Shown in pieces: positions 1 through 5,317 of a DNA stretch of 5,317 nt (within the stretch, counting starts at the first letter, position 1; the number at the start of each line of letters is the position of its first letter). A program made the translations under genes and the position numbers. The DNA is taken from NCBI GenBank assembly GCA_020851395.1, contig JADZCW010000199.1, positions 1-5,317 on the forward strand, given 5' to 3'. The notes beneath the pieces are model-generated. The model did not search any database. It was not told the DNA's origin and worked only from the letters and a program-made list of their open reading frames with translations. The DNA comes from Phycisphaeraceae bacterium. GTDB taxonomy: Bacteria > Planctomycetota > Phycisphaerae > Phycisphaerales > Phycisphaeraceae.

Positions 1-60
1 ATCACCATCAGCCACACCCGCTCCCACGCCACCGCCAGCACCATCGCCGTGGGCGAATGA
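1..60 (+). CDS. C-terminal tail of an unidentified protein (partial)
   Basis: The first reading frame is open from the left edge to a TGA at 58-60 and gives 19 residues ending in STIAVGE. Seventeen of the 19 sense codons end in C (one ends in G, one in A), the same third-position bias as the acetyltransferase and icd, so this looks like a real gene end and not a chance frame. The stop lies 33 bp before the ATG of the acetyltransferase on the same strand, so the two are probably co-transcribed. The fragment carries no motif I recognise and I cannot assign a family. Confidence 0.6.
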   Translation: MTISHTRSHATASTIAVGE

Positions 61-93
61 TTCTTCCTCGCCTACTTGAGCTATCATCCAGGC

Positions 94-705
94 ATGAGGC
101 GCGATCAGCACGAACCCGTTGGTTTCGTTGATCGGCTGGCCGACGGCCTGCGTGTCTTGTACCGCCCCATCCAGCCGGATGACAAGCAGCGCATCATCGA
201 CGGCATCGCCCGCCTCTCGCCGCGGTCGCGCTACCTGCGCTTCTTCTCTCCCTTGTCCAGGCCGAGCCACGACATGCTCAAGGTCTGGACCGAAGTTGAC
301 CAGCATCGCCACCTCGCCTGGTGCGCCGTCGAGGGCGACGATCCCGCCCAGCCGGGCGTCGGCATCGCCCGCCTCGTCCGCCAGGATCACGACGCCACCG
401 CCGCCGAGCTCGCCATCGCCGTCGTCGACGACCACCAGCACCAGGGCGTCGGCTCCACGCTGCTGACCATTCTCGCCCTCAAGGCCGACCGGGTCGGCAT
501 CCGCACCATCGTCGCCTACATGCTCGCGCAGAACGAGGCCGCCCTGCGCTGGTTCCGGCACCTCGGCGCGGGCGTGACGTTCAAGGGCGACTGCTATGAG
601 GGCCGCGTCAGCGTGTCCGACCTGCTGCAACCATCCGCCTCCGCCGGCCCGGCGATGCAAAGGTTCGCCAACCTGGCTCATCTCGTGCGGGCCCGGCTCG
701 CCTAA
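94..705 (+). CDS. GNAT-family N-acetyltransferase
   Basis: This is a predicted cytoplasmic acetyl-CoA-dependent acyltransferase of the GNAT fold, 203 residues from the ATG at 94. The N-terminal part has the RPIQPDD strand (residues 24-30) and a LSPRSRYLRFF segment (41-51). Both resemble the GNAT domain of Pat/YfiQ-type protein lysine acetyltransferases. The acetyl-CoA pyrophosphate loop (motif A) is HQGVGSTLL, with Q117, G118 and G120, preceded by an acidic E105 on strand beta4. N147 and the NEAALRWFRHLG helix (147-158) match the usual motif B. There is no ADP-forming acyl-CoA synthetase part and no cyclic-nucleotide domain, so this is a stand-alone domain; its substrate (protein lysine or small amine) cannot be read from the sequence. 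An in-frame TTG at 76 would add six residues. Neither start has a clear Shine-Dalgarno, so I prefer the ATG. The stop overlaps the stop of the opposite-strand transporter. Confidence 0.85.
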   Translation: MRRDQHEPVGFVDRLADGLRVLYRPIQPDDKQRIIDGIARLSPRSRYLRFFSPLSRPSHDMLKVWTEVDQHRHLAWCAVEGDDPAQPGVGIARLVRQDHDATAAELAIAVVDDHQHQGVGSTLLTILALKADRVGIRTIVAYMLAQNEAALRWFRHLGAGVTFKGDCYEGRVSVSDLLQPSASAGPAMQRFANLAHLVRARLA

Positions 706-1469
706 CCCAGCCCCGCCCAGCGGAAGAATGGCGCCGCGATCGAGCTCAAGGCGATCGCCACCAGCAGAAGCGTCGCCGTCAGCCGCAGCGTCCGGCGCGA
801 GAGCTTGTCGCCCAGCCTCGCCCCGAGCGTCGCCGCCAGCAGCACCACCGGCGTCATGGCCAGTCCCAGCGGGATCATCACGGCCGTCGGTCTGCCGAAC
901 TTGATCGCCAGCATCGCCACGTTGATCGGCATCAGCTCCAGGAACACCGCCCAGATGAACGCCCGCGCCGTCCGGGCCGGCCAGTCATGGGCCATCACCC
1001 ACAGCACGATCGGCGGCCCGCCCATCCCCACCAGTCCTGTGACCAGTCCCGACGAAGCTCCCGCCCCCGCCGTCCAGCCCCAGTGCACCGACGGCCGCGG
1101 TCGCACCTGGAAGCATGTCTGCATCACCAGCGCTATCAGCACCGCCAGCCCCACCACCGCCTTGATCTGCTCCTTCGGTACCCCGGCCAGTAGTGTCAGC
1201 AGCCAGATCCCCACGGGCAGGAATGCCAACCGCAGACCGAACAGCGGCAGCGTCTTGACCCACGGCACCTCACGCCAATAACCCCGAAGGTTCCACGTCG
1301 TCTGCACCACCATCGTCGTCAGAGCCAGAGCGATGGATTGCGGCAAGCTCAACCCCGACCAGACCAGGATCGGCACGGCGAACAGCGAACAGCCGAACCC
1401 CACCGCGCTCTGAATGACGCAGCCTAGGAAGACCGCACCGACAACTTGAATCCAGGACCAGACTTCCAC
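702..1469 (-). CDS. TauE/SafE-family sulfite/anion exporter-like membrane protein
   Basis: This is a predicted integral inner-membrane transporter of 255 residues, the usual size for TauE/SafE (DUF81) proteins. It has about eight hydrophobic segments, near residues 7-37, 43-58, 73-96, 101-118, 132-158, 168-190, 195-214 and 228-248. The two family repeats are visible: GCVIQSAVGFG (16-26) near the N-terminus and SGLVTGLVGMGGPPIVLW (140-157) in the middle. Family members are linked to export of sulfite, sulfoacetate or other small organic or sulfur anions, but most are untested and the substrate here is unknown. I chose the GTG at 1469 because AGGA lies 6 nt upstream and because the next residues lead straight into the first membrane helix. 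The frame stays open to 1577, but the extra 36 residues are Arg/Pro-rich and unlike the family. No sulfur-metabolism gene is adjacent. It diverges from icd. Confidence 0.85.
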   Translation of the reverse strand: MEVWSWIQVVGAVFLGCVIQSAVGFGCSLFAVPILVWSGLSLPQSIALALTTMVVQTTWNLRGYWREVPWVKTLPLFGLRLAFLPVGIWLLTLLAGVPKEQIKAVVGLAVLIALVMQTCFQVRPRPSVHWGWTAGAGASSGLVTGLVGMGGPPIVLWVMAHDWPARTARAFIWAVFLELMPINVAMLAIKFGRPTAVMIPLGLAMTPVVLLAATLGARLGDKLSRRTLRLTATLLLVAIALSSIAAPFFRWAGLG

Positions 1470-1639
1470 GAGCGATCCTGTCGCGTGGCAGGGGGGATCA
1501 AGCCGCCAGACTACAGGGTTAAGGCCACGTCTGCCAGTCAAGAGCGTGATCCATGCACGCGACGTCCGGCCGGCCAAACGTTAGGATAAACCACTGTTCC
1601 CGCCTGGAAATCGGTCTTTCCTCTCGTTTGTTCACAGCC
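1470..1639. promoter_or_regulatory. Divergent spacer between the transporter and icd
   Basis: This stretch separates two divergent genes, so both promoters should lie here. It is less G/C-biased than the genes, most clearly in 1576-1592, just upstream of icd, where a -10-like TAGGAT occurs without a convincing -35. On the minus strand a TTGACT (1536-1541) and a CTGTAG (1511-1516) are 19 bp apart, a poor fit to sigma-70 spacing. Small inverted repeats are present: GCGTG-N7-CACGC at 1544-1560 and CCGGCCGGCC at 1566-1575. They could be operator sites, but nothing ties them to a known regulator. No coding-type third-position pattern is evident beyond the transporter's open frame. Confidence 0.35.
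1476..1479 (-). promoter_or_regulatory. Shine-Dalgarno of the TauE/SafE gene (decides start)
   Basis: AGGA on the minus strand lies 6 nt before the GTG at 1469, which supports the shorter protein. In the transcript the AGGA sits in the five-base loop of a small potential hairpin, GCGA-CAGGA-TCGC (1472-1484). A 4-bp stem is probably chance. Confidence 0.5.
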
Positions 1640-1645
1640 AAGGAG
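1640..1645 (+). promoter_or_regulatory. Strong Shine-Dalgarno of icd
   Basis: AAGGAG lies 5 nt before the ATG at 1651. It is the best ribosome binding site in the window, fits a well-expressed central-metabolism enzyme, and fixes the start codon. Confidence 0.8.
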
Positions 1646-1650
1646 ACAGC

Positions 1651-3159
1651 ATGACCACCGCCGCCCGCCCGGCCAGCCACGCCAATTCCGCTTCCAGCCA
1701 CAAGCCTGTGCCCATCACCGTGGCCCACGGCGACGGCATCGGTCCCGAGATCATGCAGGCCACGCTGGCCATGCTCCAGGCCTCCGGCGCCAGGCTCGCC
1801 ATCGAGACCATCGAGATCGGAGAAAAGGTCTACCAGCGCGGCGTGACCATCGGCATCGAGCCCTCCGCCTGGGAGTCGCTCCGTCGTACCCGCGTCTTCC
1901 TCAAGGCCCCGATCACCACCCCTCAGGGCGGTGGCTTCAAGAGCCTCAACGTCACCACACGCAAGACGCTGGGCCTCTACGCCAACGTCCGCCCCTGCGT
2001 CGCCTACCACCCCTTCGTCGACACCCTGCATCCCGGCATGGACGTCGTCGTCGTCCGCGAGAACGAGGAGGACACCTACGCCGGCATCGAGCACCAGCAG
2101 ACCCGCGAAGTGACCCAGTGCCTCAAGCTCATCAGCCGGCCCGGCAGCGAGAAGATCGTCCGCTACGCCTTCGAGTACGCCCGCGCCAACAACCGCAAGA
2201 AAGTCACCTGCTTCACCAAAGACAACATCATGAAGCTCACCGACGGCCTCTTCCACAAGGTCTTCGATGAGATCGGCCGGGAATACCCCGACCTCGAGAA
2301 GGAGCACTGGATCGTCGACATCGGCGCCGCCAAGCTCGCCGACCAGCCCGAGGTCTTTGACGTCATCGTCATGCCGAATCTCTACGGCGATATCCTCTCC
2401 GACGTCGCCGCCCAGATCGCCGGCAGCGTCGGCATGGCCGGCTCAGCCAACCTCGGCGTCGGCTGCGCCATGTTCGAGGCCATCCACGGCTCCGCCCCCC
2501 GCCGTGCCGGACAGAACCTCGCCAACCCCTCGGGCCTGCTCCACGGCGCGATCATGATGCTTGTCCACATCGGCCAGTCTGACGTCGCCCAGAAGCTCCA
2601 CAACGCCTGGCTCAAGACCATCGAGGACGGCGTCCACACCTACGACATCTTCAAAGAGGGCGTCAGCACCCAGAAGGTCGGCACCCAGGAATTCGCCGCC
2701 GCCGTCGTCGCCCGCCTGGGACAAGAGCCCGCCACCCTCAAGCCCGTCCGCTACAAGGTCGGCGGCGTCGCGGCGCTCAACGCCAAGACCTCCACCCCCG
2801 CCCGCTCCGTCAAGCAGACCCTCGGCGTGGATGTTTTCGTCGATTGGGAAGAGAACAATCGCAACCCTGACGCCTTGGCCAAGAAGTTGGTCGCCGCCGC
2901 CGCCGGCACGGGCCTGAAGCTCGGCATGGTCACCAACCGCGGCGTGAAGGTCTGGCCCGACGGCTTCCCCGAGACCTTCTGCTCCGACCACTGGCGATGC
3001 CGTTACGCCTCCGACGCCGGCGACGACCAGCCGATCACCCACGCCCAGATCACTTCACTGCTGACGGGTTTGGCCAACCAGAAGCTCGATTTCATCAAGA
3101 CCGAAAACCTCTGCGCCTTCGATGGCCAGCGGACGTATTCCACCGGCCAGGGCGAGTAA
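1651..3159 (+). CDS. icd: Isocitrate dehydrogenase, Thermus/Rickettsia type, probably NADP-dependent
   Basis: It oxidatively decarboxylates isocitrate to 2-oxoglutarate in the TCA cycle, in the cytoplasm. The 502-residue protein is near the ~496 of the Thermus thermophilus enzyme. After a Ser/Ala-rich N-terminal extension (1-18) comes the dehydrogenase core: HGDGIGPEI (26-34); substrate residues S98, N100, R104, R114 and R136; Y143; catalytic lysine K190 in TKDN; and metal ligands D223, D247 and D251 (NLYGDILSD). The cofactor loop is HGSAPRRAGQN, with R284-R285 where E. coli has Lys-Tyr. Two basic residues and no Asp favour NADP. After about residue 388 it carries the extra domain of the Thermus/Rickettsia type, with GVDVFVDW (392-399), TNRG, DHWRCRY and a FDGQ...GQGE tail matching the Thermus protein as I remember it. 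This extra domain excludes isopropylmalate dehydrogenase and short E. coli-type enzymes. The next gene starts 30 bp downstream, so co-transcription is likely. Confidence 0.95.
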   Translation: MTTAARPASHANSASSHKPVPITVAHGDGIGPEIMQATLAMLQASGARLAIETIEIGEKVYQRGVTIGIEPSAWESLRRTRVFLKAPITTPQGGGFKSLNVTTRKTLGLYANVRPCVAYHPFVDTLHPGMDVVVVRENEEDTYAGIEHQQTREVTQCLKLISRPGSEKIVRYAFEYARANNRKKVTCFTKDNIMKLTDGLFHKVFDEIGREYPDLEKEHWIVDIGAAKLADQPEVFDVIVMPNLYGDILSDVAAQIAGSVGMAGSANLGVGCAMFEAIHGSAPRRAGQNLANPSGLLHGAIMMLVHIGQSDVAQKLHNAWLKTIEDGVHTYDIFKEGVSTQKVGTQEFAAAVVARLGQEPATLKPVRYKVGGVAALNAKTSTPARSVKQTLGVDVFVDWEENNRNPDALAKKLVAAAAGTGLKLGMVTNRGVKVWPDGFPETFCSDHWRCRYASDAGDDQPITHAQITSLLTGLANQKLDFIKTENLCAFDGQRTYSTGQGE

Positions 3160-3173
3160 GGCCGATCACGCGT

Positions 3174-3180
3174 AAAGGGG
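3174..3180 (+). promoter_or_regulatory. Shine-Dalgarno of the oxygenase gene (decides start)
   Basis: The purine run AAAGGGG ends directly against the ATG at 3181, too close to serve it, but lies 9 nt before the ATG at 3190. A GGGA at 3183-3186, 3 nt from 3190, may also contribute. This favours the second ATG. Confidence 0.45.
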
Positions 3181-3189
3181 ATGGGACGC

Positions 3190-4074
3190 ATGACAACCAC
3201 ACAGGCGACGAAATGGGAGCCGCTCGGCCCCGATGTTCAGGCTGCGCTGCGGCAGAACCACAACCCCATGCAGGCTTTGGCCGACGGCGACATCCCGGCC
3301 GTGGTGCTGCGGGGGATCTACCCATCCGAGCAGTGCCGCAGGCTCGTGGCTCGCTTCTACGAGCGTGACCTGGTGCCGGGGCTGCCCAGGCCTGGCGAGT
3401 CGATTGCCGGAAAGATCGGCTTCGAACGCGTGGACGTCGGCACGAGCCTGGGCAACTTGTTCAAGGACCCCGCCAAGTTCTTCGAGTCCGCCGCCGGGAC
3501 CAACGAGCTCTACCGCACGCTCTTTGACGGCCTGATCAGCCCGATCCAGGTGATGTACGACGCCATCAGCGCCCTGGCCCCCGGTAAGCGCGCCGTCACC
3601 GCCCACGAGGACGACGGCCGACCGTATGGCCCGGTGATCTTCCGCTGCCACATGCCCCACTGGGGCTACCCGCCGCACATCGACTCGGTCCGCCGGCGGA
3701 CGAAACTGACCAACTACGCCGTTCACCGCTTCAAGCACCAGATGGCCGCGATCTTGCTCCTGCAACCCCCGCAGAAGGCCTCCGGCGGCGTCGACTCGAT
3801 CCTCTACCGCAGCGAGTGGGACCAGGACATCGCCCGCCGCGAGGGCAAGGACTTCGGCGATCTGGGCGCCATGAACGCCGATGCCTGGCACGCCTACGCC
3901 AGGGAGAGAGGCATCGCCCAGTGCGGCGTGGGCCTGAGTGAAGGCGATCTGTACATCTTCAAGTCCGAGGGCGTGCACGAAGTGCCGGGCTTCACGGGCG
4001 ACCGTCCGCGCATCGTCATGGCCACCTTCTTCGGCTACTCGCCCGACCTGCCTGAGATCTACGTCTGGTCGTAA
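3190..4074 (+). CDS. Fe(II)/2-oxoglutarate-dependent oxygenase, WelO5-like fold family
   Basis: This is a predicted soluble non-heme iron oxygenase that couples 2-oxoglutarate decarboxylation to oxidation of an unknown substrate. Using the ATG at 3190 (294 residues), the iron triad is H163-x-D165 and H263, with R274 (R272 is the alternative) 11 residues on as the 2-oxoglutarate carboxylate binder. Spacing and context (YPPHIDS; EGDLYIF...GVHEVPGFTG) are typical of the double-stranded beta-helix fold. From memory, the layout follows the ~290-residue cyanobacterial WelO5/AmbO5 halogenases: a VVLRGIYP segment (38-45) near the N-terminus, a GG-x-hydrophobic-Y-x-x-EW strand, and a terminal IYVWS. 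Those halogenases have HxG; this protein keeps the Asp, so hydroxylation is expected. An in-frame ATG at 3181 abuts AAAGGGG with no spacing, whereas the one at 3190 has usable spacing. The gene lies 30 bp after icd and uses more G-ending codons than icd. The substrate is unknown. Confidence 0.8.
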   Translation: MTTTQATKWEPLGPDVQAALRQNHNPMQALADGDIPAVVLRGIYPSEQCRRLVARFYERDLVPGLPRPGESIAGKIGFERVDVGTSLGNLFKDPAKFFESAAGTNELYRTLFDGLISPIQVMYDAISALAPGKRAVTAHEDDGRPYGPVIFRCHMPHWGYPPHIDSVRRRTKLTNYAVHRFKHQMAAILLLQPPQKASGGVDSILYRSEWDQDIARREGKDFGDLGAMNADAWHAYARERGIAQCGVGLSEGDLYIFKSEGVHEVPGFTGDRPRIVMATFFGYSPDLPEIYVWS

Positions 4075-4092
4075 TGACCGCGGCGTGGCGCC

Positions 4093-4707
4093 TCACGGCA
4101 GGCTGTACATCCCATTGCCCGCGTACTTGAGCCGGCCCTGCCGCACCAGCGCCTCCCAGCAGCTCTTGGGGAACTGGCTCGGCGGCGTGATCGCCGTCAC
4201 CGACTCGCTGCGACCCGTGGTCGGATGCCGCCGCAGCTTCGATTCCTCATCCAGCCGCGTGAGCTTGAGCCGCTTCTTGAACGCGCCGAAGGCCATTTTG
4301 AGGTCCTGCTCCGTCGGCTCGCCAGGCGCCGTCGCCACGGGCTGAGCCGGTGTATCGGCAGGGCTCGGCGCCGGCGGGGATGCGGGTGCTGCCCCAGCGG
4401 GCGTCACCGGCGTCGACGACTTCGTCGCCGGCACGGGCTTCTGCGCCGCCAGCTCATTGACCAGTTGCGCCAGCGCCGTGATGTCCCCCGTCGCCAGGAT
4501 TTTCGTCACCCGCGCCGGGTCCGCCTGCGTATTCGCCAGGGCCGTCTTGACGCTCTTCCACAGCTTGGCCGACTGGCCCGCGCTGGTGGTGACGTACAGC
4601 TCGCTGACCAATTCGCCGAGTTTCTGCGTCATCAGCGTGTCCCGATGCTCGTAATAGCGATTGATCACCTTGCGCTGATAGGCCGAGTAGTCCTGTCCGG
4701 CGGGCAC
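4093..4707 (-). CDS. Conserved two-domain protein of unknown function, linked to aroC
   Basis: I cannot name a function. The 204 residues fall into three parts. Residues 3-90 are predicted mostly helical, beginning AGQDYSAYQRKVINRYYEHR, with a conserved-looking KLGELVSELY and W50. Residues 91-132 are a low-complexity Pro/Ala/Thr linker. Residues 133-204 are a compact basic C-terminal domain with FKKRLKLTRLDEESKL (143-158), TTGRSESVTAI (163-173), PPSQFP (175-180), W184 and a final YSLP. Both folded parts resemble hypothetical proteins I associate with planctomycete genomes. There is no signal peptide, membrane helix or metal-binding cysteine cluster, so a cytoplasmic protein is expected. The GTG at 4707 has GGAG 7 nt upstream; the in-frame TTG at 4713 is only 1 nt from it. 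The gene follows aroC by 24 bp on the same strand, probably in one transcript, and converges with the oxygenase. Confidence 0.75.
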   Translation of the reverse strand: MPAGQDYSAYQRKVINRYYEHRDTLMTQKLGELVSELYVTTSAGQSAKLWKSVKTALANTQADPARVTKILATGDITALAQLVNELAAQKPVPATKSSTPVTPAGAAPASPPAPSPADTPAQPVATAPGEPTEQDLKMAFGAFKKRLKLTRLDEESKLRRHPTTGRSESVTAITPPSQFPKSCWEALVRQGRLKYAGNGMYSLP

Positions 4708-4714
4708 GGGCAAA

Positions 4715-4718
4715 CTCC
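4715..4718 (-). promoter_or_regulatory. Shine-Dalgarno of the aroC-linked unknown gene (decides start)
   Basis: GGAG on the minus strand lies 7 nt before the GTG at 4707 but only 1 nt before the in-frame TTG at 4713, so the GTG is the better start. Confidence 0.5.
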
Positions 4719-4731
4719 AATGTTGGACGTG

Positions 4732-5317
4732 TTAATCCCTGCCTTCGCCGACGATCTGGCCCTCGAGGTCGTCCTCGGCCTGTTGGGCGGTTCGGATCTC
4801 GTGGCGGAAGGCCGTCTGGGCGAGCTGCCGCAGGTAATGGTCCGCCAGGGTGATGGCGGTCATCGCCTCGGCCATGGGGATGAAGCGGGGCAGCAGGCAC
4901 GGGTCGTGCCGGCCCTTGGTGATGATCGTCGTCGGCTCCCCGTCGCGCGTCACCGTCTCCTGCGGCCGCGCCAGCGAGCTCGTCGGCTTGATGGCACAGC
5001 GCAGGACGATCGGCATCCCTGAGGAGATCCCGCCAAGCATCCCGCCGTGGCGGTTCGAGAGCGTGTAGATCCGCCCGTCGCTGGCCGCGGCGAAGGCGTC
5101 GTTGTTCTCGCTGCCGCGCGACGTCGCCACGCCGAACCCCGCGCCGTACTCCACGCCCAGCACGGCCGGCAGGCTGAAGAGCGATTTGGCCAGGTCAGCC
5201 TTGAGCTTGTCGAACACCGGCTCGCCCCACCCCGCCGGCACGCCCGTGGCCACGACCTCCGCCACCCCGCCGATCGAGTCCTGGTCCCGCCGCACCGCCT
5301 CGATCAGCTCGATCATC
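4732..5317 (-). CDS. aroC: Chorismate synthase, C-terminal part (5' end beyond right edge)
   Basis: This enzyme converts 5-enolpyruvylshikimate-3-phosphate to chorismate, the last shikimate-pathway step, using reduced FMN as a catalytic cofactor. The visible 194 residues cover the C-terminal half of a protein usually ~360-390 long. Family landmarks, numbered from the first visible Met, are DSIGG (13-17), ATGVPAGWGEPVFDKL (23-38), GVEYGAGF (54-61), LGGISSGMP (94-102), KPTSS (110-114) and the signature GRHDPC (135-140) followed by PMAEAM (147-152). The ATG nearest the edge (5316) aligns with an internal Met in E. coli AroC, so it is not the true start; the frame continues past the edge. The N-terminal active-site histidine region and part of the FMN site are therefore not seen. 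The TAA at 4732-4734 is followed 24 bp later by the next gene. I see no frameshift in the visible part. Confidence 0.95.
   Translation of the reverse strand, partial: MIELIEAVRRDQDSIGGVAEVVATGVPAGWGEPVFDKLKADLAKSLFSLPAVLGVEYGAGFGVATSRGSENNDAFAAASDGRIYTLSNRHGGMLGGISSGMPIVLRCAIKPTSSLARPQETVTRDGEPTTIITKGRHDPCLLPRFIPMAEAMTAITLADHYLRQLAQTAFRHEIRTAQQAEDDLEGQIVGEGRD

Noticed and set aside
1511..1541. Sigma-70-like promoter for the transporter (TTGACT and CTGTAG)
   Set aside because: The spacing is 19 bp and the -10 match is poor; kept only as a remark in the spacer entry.
1470..1577. 36-residue N-terminal extension of the transporter to a start at 1577
   Set aside because: The extension is Arg/Pro-rich and unlike the family, and the GTG at 1469 has a Shine-Dalgarno and fits the usual length.
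1519..2307. 262-residue minus-strand open frame opposite icd
   Set aside because: It lies antisense to unmistakable icd sequence, is a repetitive Gly/Val/Asp/Leu translation, and has no recognisable domain.
3166..3978. 270-residue minus-strand open frame opposite the oxygenase
   Set aside because: It is a shadow of the high-GC oxygenase gene. The sequence is low-complexity Val/Gly/Asp-rich with no family motif, while the plus-strand frame has clear catalytic residues.
702..4074. Taurine or sulfonate pathway: TauE-like exporter plus a 2OG oxygenase standing in for TauD
   Set aside because: The oxygenase does not look like TauD, the two genes are on opposite strands with icd between them, and no sulfonate transporter or regulator is present.
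4067..4092. Possible bidirectional terminator between the convergent oxygenase and the aroC-linked gene
   Set aside because: There are only two 4-bp stems (GGTC-GTAAT-GACC and GGCG-TGG-CGCC), with no T-tract on either strand; too weak to call.
4225..5022. 265-residue plus-strand open frame across the aroC end and its neighbour
   Set aside because: It is an Arg/Leu-rich shadow of two real minus-strand genes and spans their junction, with no motif.

Overview
This is a gene-dense, high-GC bacterial window. Synonymous third positions are strongly G/C. It holds seven protein genes or gene fragments and no visible RNA gene, mobile element or CRISPR array. The gene content suggests a planctomycete: a Thermus-type isocitrate dehydrogenase, and a two-domain protein next to aroC that resembles uncharacterised proteins I associate with Planctomycetes. 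That assignment is an inference from recognition, not from a search.

Left third. The window opens with the last 19 codons of an unidentified + strand gene. A GNAT acetyltransferase follows on the same strand, probably in the same transcript. Its stop codon overlaps, tail to tail, the stop codon of a TauE/SafE-type membrane transporter on the - strand. The transporter and the next + strand gene (icd) diverge from a ~180 bp spacer, the only real intergenic region in the window.

Middle. icd encodes a 502-residue isocitrate dehydrogenase of the Thermus/Rickettsia type, with the extra C-terminal domain. About 30 bp downstream, on the same strand, lies a non-heme Fe(II)/2-oxoglutarate oxygenase. 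From memory its overall layout and C-terminus resemble the WelO5 family of cyanobacterial halogenases, but it keeps the iron-binding aspartate, so hydroxylation is the expected chemistry rather than halogenation. The first gene makes 2-oxoglutarate and the second is predicted to consume it.

Right third. The oxygenase converges, across an 18 bp gap, with a - strand pair. The first gene of the pair is chorismate synthase (aroC), whose N-terminal half lies beyond the right edge. It is followed after ~24 bp by a 204-residue two-domain protein of unknown function joined by a Pro/Ala-rich linker.

No defence system, transposon or other multi-gene novelty is evident. The items most worth follow-up are the WelO5-like oxygenase, its pairing with icd, and the uncharacterised protein linked to aroC.
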